Shown here: piece by piece, positions 8,700 to 19,058 of the stretch | Layout: the number at the start of each line of letters is the position of its first letter | Numbering within the stretch: the stretch's first letter is position 1 | DNA from: Sacculina carcini | Lineage: Eukaryota; Arthropoda; Thecostraca; Sacculinidae | Direction: 5' to 3' | Length of the DNA stretch: 64,000 nucleotides | NCBI GenBank assembly: GCA_916048095.2 | Contig: OU696571.1 | Location: 7,696,001-7,760,000, forward strand | The notes under the pieces: generated by a model | What the model saw: only the letters and a program-made list of their open reading frames with translations | Told to the model about the DNA's origin: nothing | Database searches by the model: none | Translations under genes and position numbers: made by a program

Positions 8700-11372
8700 A
8701 TGTCTCAATCTCACACAGCAGCCACCATGCCTGTGCAGCACACCATCGACACTGGCAGTGCAGCGCCTGTGTTCGCCCGCCCACGCCGTCTATCATCTGA
8801 CAAGGAAAAAGCCGCCAGAGATGTGTTTGAAGCCATGCTGCAGTCCGGCATTGTCCGCCGTTCCAATTCACCGTGGGCTTCTCCACTGCACATGGTGGCT
8901 AAGAAAACACCTGGTGAATGGCGCATCACAGGTGATTATCGCGCGCTGAACGTGAAGACAGTGCCCGACAGATACCCGCTACCACATGTCCAGGACCTGT
9001 CGGCGCATCTGCACGGTATGCGTGTGTTTTCTAAAGTGAACCTTCTACAAGCGTACCATCAGGTTCCCATGAGTGAGTCTGACATCGCCAAAACTGCAGT
9101 TGTCACGCCCTTTGGTCTCTATGAGTACGCATTTATGCCCATGGGTCTTCGAAATGCTGGAGCAACGTTTCAACGCATGATGAACACCATTTGGTCTCAC
9201 CTTCGCTGTACATTTGTCTACCTCGATGATATACTGGTGTTTTCGGCCGACGAGGAGCAGCACACACGTGACTTAGCAGCCGTGTTTGACATATTAGATA
9301 AATATGGTCTGCGTCTGTCAATAGAGAAGTGTGCCTTTTTCCAGAAAAGCGTTGATTTTCTCGGGCACAAGATCACAGCTGATGGAGTACAGCCACCTGA
9401 AGATAAGCTTTCCGCTATTCGCGATTTTCCACAACCATGTGATTCAGCTTCTCTTCGTCGATTTCTTGGAGTTTGCAATTTTTACCGTCGCCTTGTGCCG
9501 AAGTTCGCGGATATTGTTCATCCTCTATCTGAGCGCACTAGACTGCAGCCCAACGCCAAGCACATTGAGTTTAATGAAGCAGAAACGGTAGCGTTTGAGG
9601 CCGCTAAACAATCGCTGATGGATGCATGTGTACTGCCTCACCCAAGTTCAAGTTGCCAGCATCTGCAGTTGGTAACCGACAGTTCTTCTGTTGCCGTCGG
9701 TGCTGCGCTGCATCAAATGGTTGAGGGTGTCGCACAATCGATATCAATCTTTTTAAAAAAAATATCTGCCGCCCAGTGTAAATACTCTGTATATGATCGC
9801 GAGTTACTGGCGGCATATTACGCTGTAGTACACTTTCGGCACTTCCTAGAAGGTCGATCGGTGACTCTGCTGACTGACCACAAGCCGCTGGTTTCGGCCT
9901 ACACCAGTCCACATGTGGCCAAATCTGACCGTCAGCAGAGGCACTGGTCGTATATAACTGAATATGTGTCGGATGTACAACACATTCGTGGAGCGGATAA
10001 CGCGGTCGCAGACTGTCTGTCACGCAGTGTGAATGCTGTCAGCCTGGACGTCTATGACCTGCCAGCCATTGCTCGTGCACAAGCAAACGATGCAGAAACA
10101 CAAACTGCTGCAACAGCACTTAGTGCTTTCAAAATGTGCGGAGATGTACCACTGTTGTGTGACACTTCTACGCCACACCCAAGGCCATATTTGCCTGAAA
10201 AATGTAGGCATCCTGTGTCCATGCAATTGCACAATCTGAGCCATCCTGGGATTCACGGCAGCATCAGGCTGATTAAGTCTCGTTACGTGTGGCCGCACAT
10301 CGATCGCGACATAAAAAATTGGGTCCGCGCCTGCGTCGCATGTCAGCAAGCCAAGGTCACTAGACATACTAAGTCACCGCTAGCTGATTTTGCTGTGCCC
10401 AGTGCGCGTTTTGAATGTGTGCATCTGGACCTGGTTGGACCATTGACACCAGCCGTAACGCGCAATCATCCGTTCGCAACACCGTATCGATATATCCTGA
10501 CCTGCATTGACAGAGCCAGTCGTTGGCCAGAGGCCATTCCACTGACCGACATTTCCGCCGCGTCCGTCGCCGAGGCATTCTTTGCTCATTGGATTTCGAG
10601 ATTCGGGGTACCACTCTACGTGGTGACCGATAGAGGACGTCAATTCGAATCGGAGCTATTTAATGAATTGTCTCAAGTGGTCGGGTTTCACCGCGTCAGA
10701 ACAACAGCATACCGACCACAATCCAATGGACTCGTGGAGCGACTACACCGGGTCATAAAAACCGCCATCATGGCTCGGCGGCAGTGCTGGCTTTCTGCAC
10801 TTCCAGTAGTAATGCTGGGCATCAGATTGCTTCCAACTGAGTCACATGTGTCTCCGTTCACTGCCGTTACTAGTGGATACTTGTTGTGCCCTCGCATGCC
10901 GACTGGTGACACAATGACTATCAAGACGCAGCATGAATTTGTCTCAGAGCTGGCGAAAAAGATGTCCGAGGTGGATTTTTACACCATGTCTTCTGGCACG
11001 TCCCACTGTACACCAGCATCATACGTTCCATCACAACTCATGACCTGCGAACAGGTGTGGGTGCGCGTGGACAGAGTCCGCCGGCCCCTTGAAACACCAT
11101 ACCGTGGGCCATTCCGTGTGGTTTCCAGATCACCCAAAGTATTTGTGATCGCTTTACCTGCCGGAGGATCGGATACAGTCTCCATCGACCGACTGAAGCC
11201 GGCGGTAATCACAAATACGGCCATCTTGCAGAAGTCGTCACGCAGAGCCGCTGCGTCGCCATCACCTCCAATTCCCGCTCCCCGTACATCGCTGGTTGAG
11301 CGTACTACCACCACCACCAGGTCAGGCCGTACAGTGACGTTCAAAAAGCAGCCTGATTATCACTTTTTTTGA
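8700..11372 (+). CDS. CsRn1-like Ty3/gypsy pol polyprotein (RT, RNase H, integrase)
   Basis: An uninterrupted ~890-residue frame. RT (about residues 20-230) carries ARPRRLSSDK, GIVRRSNSPWASPLHMV, WRITGDYRALNVKTVPDRYPLP and the catalytic FVYLDDILVFS. RNase H follows (LVTDSSSVAVGAALHQ, YDRELLAAYYAV, LLTDHKPL). The integrase has an HHCC finger (HNLSHPGIHGS, CVACQQAK) and a D-D-E core (LDLVGPL, VTDRGRQFES, SNGLVERLHR), then a GPY/F-like module (PYRGPFRVV). Architecture and wording are those of the CsRn1 lineage. ATG codons at 8700 and 8727 are possible starts, but the natural polyprotein begins upstream with gag and protease, which are absent. No stop or frameshift was seen, yet the copy is not autonomous. 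Confidence 0.85.
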   Translation: MSQSHTAATMPVQHTIDTGSAAPVFARPRRLSSDKEKAARDVFEAMLQSGIVRRSNSPWASPLHMVAKKTPGEWRITGDYRALNVKTVPDRYPLPHVQDLSAHLHGMRVFSKVNLLQAYHQVPMSESDIAKTAVVTPFGLYEYAFMPMGLRNAGATFQRMMNTIWSHLRCTFVYLDDILVFSADEEQHTRDLAAVFDILDKYGLRLSIEKCAFFQKSVDFLGHKITADGVQPPEDKLSAIRDFPQPCDSASLRRFLGVCNFYRRLVPKFADIVHPLSERTRLQPNAKHIEFNEAETVAFEAAKQSLMDACVLPHPSSSCQHLQLVTDSSSVAVGAALHQMVEGVAQSISIFLKKISAAQCKYSVYDRELLAAYYAVVHFRHFLEGRSVTLLTDHKPLVSAYTSPHVAKSDRQQRHWSYITEYVSDVQHIRGADNAVADCLSRSVNAVSLDVYDLPAIARAQANDAETQTAATALSAFKMCGDVPLLCDTSTPHPRPYLPEKCRHPVSMQLHNLSHPGIHGSIRLIKSRYVWPHIDRDIKNWVRACVACQQAKVTRHTKSPLADFAVPSARFECVHLDLVGPLTPAVTRNHPFATPYRYILTCIDRASRWPEAIPLTDISAASVAEAFFAHWISRFGVPLYVVTDRGRQFESELFNELSQVVGFHRVRTTAYRPQSNGLVERLHRVIKTAIMARRQCWLSALPVVMLGIRLLPTESHVSPFTAVTSGYLLCPRMPTGDTMTIKTQHEFVSELAKKMSEVDFYTMSSGTSHCTPASYVPSQLMTCEQVWVRVDRVRRPLETPYRGPFRVVSRSPKVFVIALPAGGSDTVSIDRLKPAVITNTAILQKSSRRAAASPSPPIPAPRTSLVERTTTTTRSGRTVTFKKQPDYHFF

Positions 11373-12026
11373 TAGTTTACACATTTACACCCATTTCACT
11401 CATTACTTGTGCGTGTTGAATTCCGTGTTTATCGTATTGTATTGTATAATTGCGGACAAGGTCGTCCTAAATGTATACATTCTTCAATGCGTGTTTTCAA
11501 TGTACCAATGTTATTGTGCCTGTATAATGTATGTTGCAGTTTCACTATGTAATTTCAACATACGGAAACGCCATTGTATTGCATTATGTGTCGTTTATGT
11601 GAGACATAATACTCCGTTAGTATGGTGATTAGTGATTATGGTCGTATATTTGTTAATGTATCGGTATGAGTGGTTAAGTAAGTATGCGTGGTTTTATTGT
11701 GTGAATGTGTTAATTGTTGTTTGGTGTTCTACTGGTCCCATATGACCTCGTTGTTATGACCTTGTTCCATTACTGGTCACGACTTTTCTGAAGCTCCGCT
11801 TCTGGCGGGGGAGTTCTTGTAGTGTCTGTCTATGCTTTTATTAATTAATCTTTTGATCATTTTCATTCCTCATTCAATATTTATAGATATTATAATTTCT
11901 GTATTTTACTTTGTATTTGCTTGTTTAATTTTCAGTTAATGGCAAATGAATGTCGTTCAAATCAAGACGTTTAGATTTGCTACTTGTTTTGTCAAGGCAT
12001 TAACTATTTTCGGTTTATTGCTATTT
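11373..12026 (+). other. 3' flank of the CsRn1-like pol, probable polypurine tract and LTR start
   Basis: Non-coding AT-rich sequence. GGCGGGGGAG at about 11804-11813 followed within five bases by TGTAGTGTCTG (11818) looks like a polypurine tract plus LTR start. The putative LTR is interrupted by element D at 12027 and may resume after 14292. No matching 5' LTR was found, so the boundary is tentative. Confidence 0.4.
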
Positions 12027-12402
12027 TGTATTGTGTTTATTGTGTATTGCATGGTATTGTATTTTGTACTATATATAATTGTGTGTGCGTGCATGTGTAT
12101 TTGTGTGCGTACGTGGGAGTGTGATTTTGTGTACGTTGTTGTATGCGCGCGCGGAGGTAGCTGCGTTGCATAAGCGCGAGCGATGAGTGCATGTATGCGC
12201 GGGTGGTATCCGCCCGGAGTCAACGGTCGCTCGTGCATGTTGGGCAGTGCGTTACTGGTGAAGTGAGAGTGTGGTGTTTGTGCAGTGGCTTAGAGTGTTG
12301 TTCGGTGGAGAGAGTAGTATTTAGTGCATTCTTTTGCGGTGTGATCGTGTGGAATCGTGCTTTCTTGTTCTTTTTTATTTTTAGTGCTTACATTCAAATA
12401 CA
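12027..12402 (+). repeat. 5' LTR of element D
   Basis: 376 bp, TGTATTG...ATACA, the same length as the 3' copy with only scattered substitutions. It contains a GCGCGCGCGGAGG GC-rich stretch and ends directly at the primer-site-like AGCTAACCGGCC. Confidence 0.9.
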
Positions 12403-12414
12403 AGCTAACCGGCC
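12403..12414 (+). other. Primer-binding-site-like sequence of D, complementary to the tRNA-Ile 5' end
   Basis: AGCTAACCGGCC abuts the LTR. The reverse complement GGCCGGTTAGCT equals nucleotides 1-12 of conserved metazoan tRNA-Ile(AAU) (recalled). It differs from the tRNA-Phe version in sister elements but occupies the same tRNA positions. Confidence 0.6.
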
Positions 12415-12424
12415 CTTCCGAAAA

Positions 12425-13126
12425 ATGGAGTCTTCATGTGGTTTCGACGCTCGCGTGATACCAGAATTTGATGGTCAGAGTGACATTGTGGAATGGTGGA
12501 CTCGCACGGAGATGATGTGTCAACTCAAAGGCGTCGATGTGATGAGCGTAGTGCCACTACGTCTCTCAAAAGGCGCGTTTGTTGTGTGGTCCCAACTGCC
12601 GGATGAACTTCACCGTTGTGCGAAAGGGACTCGCAGCGCTTTGTTCTCGGCGTTTGGAGTGGACAGATTCCGTGCATACGCTCTGTTCACCAGTCGTCGT
12701 CTGCAAGAAGGTGAGTCGCCTGACGTATATTTAGCAGATTTGAAATAACTCGCTGTTTCATTCGGTGGCGTATCCGATAATCTGCTGATAAGTGCATTTG
12801 TAAATGGCCTACCCGATCACGTGGCGACCAGTATTCGTGCAAGCACAGTGTCAGAGTCTCTGTCGTTGAGTGATATTACGAGCAGAACTCGCATGGTGTT
12901 ACAAACGACAAAAAGCCCATCAAACTGTCTAGCCGCCAATGCCGGGTCGCTTTCACCTCGAAAATGCTATATTTGCAATCAGACTGGTCATTTGAGTAGA
13001 GATTGCCCCAAAAGGAAATATCGGATACGATGTTATAATTGTTCCAAATTGGGTCACATGGCGAAGGACTGTCAGGGAAACGAGGAAGGAGAGGGCTCGT
13101 CAGCGCCAGCACCCTCTCCTCAGTGA
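12425..13126 (+). pseudogene. Element D gag, one in-frame stop
   Basis: Starts at ATG 12425, 11 bases after the primer-site-like sequence. About 233 codons in one frame, interrupted only by a TAA at 12746-12748. The N-terminal capsid-like part (VIPEFDGQSDIVEWWTRTEM, AFVVWSQLPDEL) matches the gag starts of C and Y. The C-terminus has two CCHC zinc knuckles, CYICNQTGHLSRDC and CYNCSKLGHMAKDC, which bind element RNA. The end overlaps the protease frame through the -1 frameshift signal at 13075-13120. A single nonsense codon in an otherwise clean frame fits recent inactivation or propagation by proteins supplied in trans. Confidence 0.8.
13075..13120 (+). promoter_or_regulatory. -1 ribosomal frameshift signal of element D (GGGAAAC + hairpin)
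   Basis: The slippery heptamer GGGAAAC at 13075-13081 is in phase with gag codons (GGA AAC). After 5 nt, a perfect stem AGGAGAGGG (13087-13095) pairs with CCCTCTCCT (13112-13120). The -1 frame is open across this point and encodes the protease, while gag stops at 13126. The same arrangement occurs in element C with different stem bases. Confidence 0.8.
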
Positions 13127-13893
13127 GCAATGAGGCGCTTCCTTCAGTCACTGTGTTTATTGATCAACGTGAGTCTTATGTGCTTGTTGATACCGGTTGT
13201 TCTCGCTGTATTGTGTGGAGTGGTGTTTGTAAAACATGGACACCTGTAACGACTCATGTGAATACTCTGGGTGGCATGAGCTTTGATTGTTCGGGTGCTG
13301 GTGAATGTTGTGTGAGTGTCGAGGAACAGTCACTTGTGGTGAAAGCCCTTGTTGTGCAGCACAAGCCGATGGGATATGGTGCGATTCTGGGAATGAACGC
13401 CATATCAGCGCTGGGGGGTGTTTGTGTAAGTGCTGACGGTAGGGTGCGTTTTCAAGTGAGTGCCAAGGCCGCATGCTGTGCTGCGGCTGGTGATATTGTT
13501 GAGTCAAAACCTGGGCATGAGGCACGGTTTGATGCAGTTAAAAACATGTGGACTTGCAAGTGGAAGTGGCTTGACGACCACGAGCCTCATCGTTTGACAA
13601 ACGAAACTGCACAATATCATGTGAGGCAACACGCCAAGGAGGCATTTGACAGAGAGATCAATGAGTGGATCAGCAACAAATGGTTGACGGAGAACGGTGG
13701 CGGTACGAACTCATTGGTCGAGGCGAGCGGTGACGTGGCGGACGACGGCGAGCCTGCCGTCATGGTGTACGGTGAGAGGACTGCCGGGACTGATCCGGCG
13801 AGTAGCGGTCAGCAGCAGACGCCACCACAGCGACAGAGCCAGCGTCCGGCGCGGTTCAATGATTATGTTGTGTATAATTCGAATCGGGCATAG
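13082..13893 (+). pseudogene. Element D protease and pol remnant (large internal deletion)
   Basis: Entered from gag by -1 frameshifting. Protease: YVLVDTGCSRCIVWSG holds the DTG active site and GAILGMNAISALGG the second conserved strand. After this the frame keeps the RT-proximal ARFDAVKNMWTCKWKW region (compare AKFDGNGWVVKWKW in C) and EAFDREINEWISNKWL. Near 13690 it jumps into the pol C-terminal tail ending RPARFNDYVVYN, like the AWLDDYV end of C. RT catalytic core, RNase H and integrase are therefore deleted in frame. Confidence 0.75.
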
Positions 13894-13916
13894 TGATTCT
13901 TAGAATCAGGGGGATA

Positions 13917-14292
13917 TGTATTGTGTTTATTGTGTATTGCATGGTATTGTATTTTGTACTATATATAATTGTGTGTGCGTGCATGTGTATTTGTGTGCGT
14001 ACGTGGGAGTGTGATTTTGTGTACGTTGTTGTATGCGCGCGCGGAGGTAGCTGCGTTGCATAAGCGCGAGCGATGAGTGCATGCATGCGCGGGTGGTATC
14101 CGCCCGGAGTCAACGGTCGCTCGTGCATGTTGGGCAGTGCGTTACTGGTGAAGTGAGAGTGTGGTGTTTGTGCAGTGGCTTAGAGTGCTGTTCGGTGGAG
14201 AGAGTAGTATTTAGTGCATTGTGTTGCGGTGTGATCGTATGGAATCGTGCTTTCTTGTTCTTTTTTATTTTTCGTGCTTACATTCAAATACA
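13917..14292 (+). repeat. 3' LTR of element D
   Basis: 376 bp, preceded by the purine run AGGGGGATA, ends ATACA, followed by the TATTT duplication. Confidence 0.9.
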
Positions 14293-14903
14293 TATTTGTA
14301 TTACATTTTATGTCATGTTAATTAATTTCATTGTTAACTTACTGATTAATTTGTTATATGTGATTTATATTGAATGTTTATATATATTTGCAGCAGAAAA
14401 TATTATAGCAGAAAATACTAGAATGTTCCGAGGCGTCAAGTATGTTGTGTGTGGACGAGAATACACTCTCTCTTGTGCGTCCGAACCTTGTCTCATATGT
14501 TTCATGTTATGTTGTGTGTGGTAAAATTGATTTAACCAGAGTGAACCACCACACTATACAAAAGGTATTCGAACGCACATCAATCAAACCTATCTTCCAT
14601 AGAGACTTGTGGCGTTACTCCGCGAATGGTAACATCTCACTGAATATGGACACTATATTGAAGACAAAAATATAACACAAAGTAATACACACACACAAAA
14701 ATGCAGACACGTCCAGTCATAACGAGTACACTTCTCACACCGCTCACTGAGTTGAATCTATCAGTGATACATGCCATATTATATCACTCATGTAATCGGA
14801 TCTGTCAGCTGACGCTGCAAGCACTGCCAGGTTGCGCTGTACCTTTCTTGGAATGCACGCGTCGGGCAGTGCAAGCCATACATGCACGCAGAGGAACACA
14901 CAC
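14293..14903. other. Unassigned sequence between elements D and X
   Basis: AT-rich then mixed sequence. The first part probably continues whatever held D (the putative CsRn1-like LTR). ATTATAGCAGAAAATACTAGAA and CACAAAGTAATACACACAC stretches are seen but no domain, RNA gene or clear repeat. ORFs of 77-147 codons here look random. Confidence 0.4.
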
Positions 14904-14927
14904 TGTAGCAAAACTGAAGAAACTAAA

Positions 14928-15755
14928 TGTAGCATCGAATGTCGAAAAAAACGACAATGTATTTCTCGATGCACAGACAAAGACAGACAGGCGCGTGCGG
15001 GACAGCGATGTCCAACACGCGCCTACAAGACTACACCACACAGCGAGCACCAAGAGACAATCCCCGATTCCTCCCCGTTAGCGCATTATATAGTCAAGCT
15101 ATGTTCGAAGAATATGTGTGTGACAACAGCGGTGACACATGCAGATTCATACACACATGCAAGACAAAGACAGACAGGCGCGTGCGGGACAGCGATGTCC
15201 CACACGCGCCTACAAGACTACACCACACAGCGAGCACTAAGAGACAATCCTCGACTCCTCCCCGTTAGCGCATTATATAGTCAAGCTATGTTCGAAGAAC
15301 ATGTGTGTGACAACAGCGGTGACACATTCAGATTCATACACACATGCACGCATACCAATATACAACAGATACATTGCCACATATAGATGCATGGCAACAG
15401 TGACGATGACGCGATCACACCCACACACACGCACACATACACACTCACGCATATACACATACTCATATACACACATACGTTCGCGTGTACAAATAGTGCT
15501 TAGCAACAATGATGATTACGTGACCATACATACACACGCACAAGAATACACACGCATACAGACACGCATACAGACACGCATACACGCACTGACTCACATG
15601 CACACACGCGCCTATATACACACTCAGGCTAGCGCGCTTGTTCTACAAACCTGCAGCGTGCGATTGCAGTTCGGACTATTCTAGCTATGTGTGATTCAAC
15701 AAGGGTGACATCATCGCAATCGAATGATGGCATCGCAACGCACACTGTTACTACA
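14928..15755 (-). repeat. Left LTR of element Y, with internal ~191 bp tandem duplication
   Basis: Minus-strand LTR, TGTAGTAACAG...GATGCTACA in sense. A block running from the AGACAAAGACAGACAGG word through the hairpin and the CATTATATAGTCAAGC word occurs twice in tandem (about 14979-15169 and 15170-15360). The right LTR has it once. TATATA inside each block may be a TATA box. Confidence 0.8.
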
Positions 15756-15953
15756 CTCCCCCCTGATCATCAAGATCATTAAGCTAACATTCATGAGCAA
15801 TAACATAATGCATTCCAAATTGCCACCAGCAAGATACATTCGCAACACACTAACACTCTCGCACTAGCAATCTGCGTCCCAGTATCTTCGTGTTGCTCAA
15901 CCGACGGGTCGAGCATACTCTTGTCGACTTGTCTCTCGCAACATCCTCATCGC
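15756..15953 (-). other. Element Y 3' interior with polypurine tract (left copy)
   Basis: Reads on the minus strand as a short coding end (DVARDKSTRVCSTRR...LLVREC, stop) followed by GATCAGGGGGGAG, the polypurine tract next to the LTR. The same sequence is inverted at 17044-17241. Confidence 0.7.
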
Positions 15954-16079
15954 CTATGTGAACAATGAGTGGGTCATCGTTGCCGACGTTGCTCACGTTG
16001 TCCGCACCAACAACGTATTCGAACCGCTCCGATGCCGCCAATCTGATGTCCCGTACGTGTCGCGGCATACCGTCTGCAC

Positions 16080-16700
16080 CTCAGCGTCTTCGCCGGCCGC
16101 ACACGTACGTTCCCACTGGCCCCACCTATGCGTTCCCACTGGCCGCACCCGTGCGTTCTCTGCCGGCCGCACCTGTGCGTTATCTGCCGGCCGCACCTGT
16201 GTGTCTTTGCCGGCCGCACCTGTGCGTTCTCTGCCGGCCGCACCCGTGCGTTTCCGCCGGCCGCATCCGTGCGTTTCCGCCGGCCGCACCTGTGCGTCTC
16301 GCCGGCCGCACATCTGCGCTCCCAGCGGCCGCAGTTCTGTGTCTTCGCCGGTCGCACCTCTGCGTCTCTGCCGGCCGCACCTCTGCGTTCTCTGACGGCC
16401 GCACCTGTGCGTCTCGCCAGCCGCACCAGTGTGTCTTCGCCGGCCGCACCTGTCCGTTCTCTGCCGGCCGCACCTGTGCGTCTCGCCGGCCGCAACCGTA
16501 CGTTTCCGCCGGCCGTACCTCTACGTTTCCGCCGGCCGCACCTGTGTGTTCCCACCGGCCACACCTGTGCGTCACTGCCGGCCGCACCTGTGCGTCTTCG
16601 CCGGCCGCACACTACGTTCCCGGAGGCCGCGCCTGTGCGTCTCGCCGGCCGCACCCGTGCGTTCTCTGCCGGCCGCACATGGGCGTTCTCTACCGGCAGA
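16080..16700. repeat. GC-rich minisatellite, ~24 bp unit, in the Y gag region
   Basis: About 25 imperfect units around GCCGGCCGCACCTGTGCGTT with 0-7 base linkers, mostly spaced by multiples of three. Long frames stay open on both strands as a result (over 200 codons each). In the element sense (minus) this gives Arg/Gly/Ala-rich repeats such as AAGRERTGAAGKD. The repeat joins the gag start at an 11 bp perfect palindrome, GTCTGTCGGAC/GTCCGACAGAC, near 16708-16732. The protein repeats are probably a by-product of the DNA repeat. Confidence 0.75.
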
Positions 16701-16885
16701 CGAACGTCTGTCGGACGAAGTCCGACAGACGAAGTGGCAGCACAGCAGGCAACTCACTCCACGCAGTCTGCAGACCATCTCGGCCTTCTCCAGCCACTCC
16801 GTTACTGGCACGTTCCGCCCATAAAACTCGGGCACCAGACGAATGTCGAAGGGAACCACACTGCCCTCACTCACCTCCGGCATCA
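16700..16885 (-). pseudogene. Element Y gag, N-terminal fragment
   Basis: ATG at about 16883 follows the primer-site-like sequence by ~30 bases. The product begins MPEVSEGSVVPFDIRLVPEF and continues VTEWLEKAEMVCRLRGV, matching the D gag start (VIPEFDGQSDIVEWWTRTEM) and C gag (FDGGQDVVQWINKLER). Beyond CHFVCRTSSDRR it runs through a palindrome into the minisatellite, so only about 60 residues are recognisable. No zinc knuckle, protease or pol follows. Confidence 0.7.
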
Positions 16886-16913
16886 AGACATCTCTTGTAC
16901 CCACTTCCAATTC

Positions 16914-16925
16914 GCCGAAATAGCT
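16914..16925 (-). other. Primer-binding-site-like sequence of Y, complementary to the tRNA-Phe 5' end
   Basis: On the minus strand AGCTATTTCGGC follows GATGCTACA with no gap; the plus strand reads GCCGAAATAGCT, identical to tRNA-Phe nt 1-12. Confidence 0.6.
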
Positions 16926-17241
16926 TGTAGCATCGAATGTCGAAAAAAACGACAATGTATTTCTCGATGCACAGACAAAGACAGACAGGCGCGTGCGGGA
17001 CAGCGATATCCCACACGCGCCTACAAGACTGGCGTGCGGGACAGCGATGAGGATGTTGCGAGAGACAAGTCGACAAGAGTATGCTCGACCCGTCGGTTGA
17101 GCAACACGAAGATACTGGGACGCAGATTGCTAGTGCGAGAGTGTTAGTGTGTTGCGAATGTCTCTTGCTGGTGGCAATTTGGAATGCATTATGTTATTGC
17201 TCATGAATGTTAGCTTAATGATCTTGAAGATCAGGGGGGAG

Positions 17242-17870
17242 TATAGTAACAGTGTGCGTTGCGATGCCATCATTCGATTGCGATGATGTCACCCTTGTTG
17301 AATCACACATAGCTAGAATAGTCGGAACTGCAATCGCACGCTGCAGATTTGTAGAACAAGCTCGCTAGCCTGAGTGTGTATATAGGCGCGTGTGTGCATG
17401 TGAGTCAGTGCGTGTATGCGTGTCTGTATGTGTGTGTATTATTGTGCGAGTGTATGTATGGTCACGTAATCATCATTGTTGCTAAGCACTATTTGTACAC
17501 GCGAACGTATGTGTGTATATGAGTATGTGTATATGCGTGAGTGTGTATGTGTGCGTGTGTGTGGGTGTGATCGCGTCATCGTCACTGTTGCCATGCATCT
17601 ATATGTGGCAATGTATCTGTTGTATATTGGTATGCGTGCATGTGTGTATGAATCTGCATGTGTCACCGCTGTTGTAACACACATGTTCTTCGAACATAGC
17701 TTGACTATATAATGCGCTAACGGGGAGGAGTCGAGGATTGTCTCTTAGTGCTCGCTGTGTGGTGTAGTCTTGTAGGCGCGTGTGGGATATCGCTGTCCCG
17801 CACGCGCCTGTCTGTCTTTGTCTGTGCATCGAGAAATACATTGTCGTTTTTTTCGACGTTCGATGCTACA
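17242..17870 (+). repeat. Right LTR of element Y (plus orientation)
   Basis: Follows the purine tract ATCAGGGGGGAG; starts TATAGTAACAG (the left copy has TGTAG) and ends GATGCTACA, 629 bp. It lacks the 191 bp duplication of the left copy and is otherwise its near-perfect inverse. Confidence 0.8.
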
Positions 17871-17985
17871 CTAAAATATATTCAGACAGGCGCGCGTGGG
17901 GTGGTGATGCCCACGCGCGCCTACAAGACGTCACACTCCGATCGCACCACAAACACAAATCCAAGCTCACACCGTGAAACACGGG

Positions 17986-18679
<694 letters not shown>

Positions 18680-19058
18680 AGTACATACTCAGAAACACAA
18701 AAATACACACGCACACACACATACATATTGAATAAGATAGCACAACACAACATACAACACATTAAGACAACACAGCAAGCATACAACGACATACACTCAG
18801 ATTGACAAATCACAACACAATGGACACACAAATACAAACCAGAAAACACAACATAACAGACACACAAAGACATACACTCAAACAAATAGACAGAGAACAC
18901 AACACAACAGACACACAAACACAGATAACAGAGCTCAACACAACAACACACAGACAGCATACAATAGAGAAACATACATACACAAGAACGGAAAACATGA
19001 ATGCGCATGATAAACGCGCATGAAGCACATACACATAGAAGACAGAATTAGGAAACAA

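Larger units (their letters stand above)
12027..14292 (+). mobile_element. Element D: internally deleted Ty3/gypsy-like LTR retrotransposon
   Basis: Complete ends: direct 376 bp LTRs (12027-12402 and 13917-14292), both TGTATTGTG...TACA, differing at only a few positions, and a TATTT target duplication at 12022-12026 and 14293-14297. The 1514 bp interior has gag with two zinc knuckles, a -1 frameshift signal, protease, a scrap of the RT N-terminus and then the extreme pol C-terminus; most of RT plus all RNase H and integrase are deleted. The polypurine tract is ATCAGGGGGATA just before the 3' LTR. It is related to element C but with a different primer site. It would need proteins from a full-length relative to move. 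Confidence 0.9.
14928..17870. mobile_element. Element Y: LTR element with its two terminal LTRs in inverted orientation
   Basis: Left end TGTAGCATCG (14928) and right end CGATGCTACA (17870) are the same LTR terminus on opposite strands, flanked by CTAAA at 14923-14927 and 17871-17875. The left arm 14928-15953 and right arm 17044-17870 are inverted copies comprising an LTR plus ~190 bp of adjacent 3' interior with the polypurine tract. Between them, in minus orientation, lie a short LTR 3' piece (16926-~17030), a primer site, a gag start and a minisatellite. A normal insertion has direct LTRs. The junction near 17044 shares GCGAT between the LTR and 3' interior sequences. Confidence 0.8.

Noticed and set aside
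14701-15684. Candidate host exons between D and Y
   Set aside because: Frames overlap X and Y LTR sequence or show only Thr/His-rich repeat translation.
16080-16700. Possible CRISPR-like array
   Set aside because: Units are imperfect, contiguous and GC-rich with no unique spacers, in a eukaryotic context; this is a minisatellite.
15965-17147. Pro/Ala/Arg-rich frames of 321-339 codons on the plus strand
   Set aside because: They are open only because the minisatellite period is mostly a multiple of three; the element sense is the minus strand.
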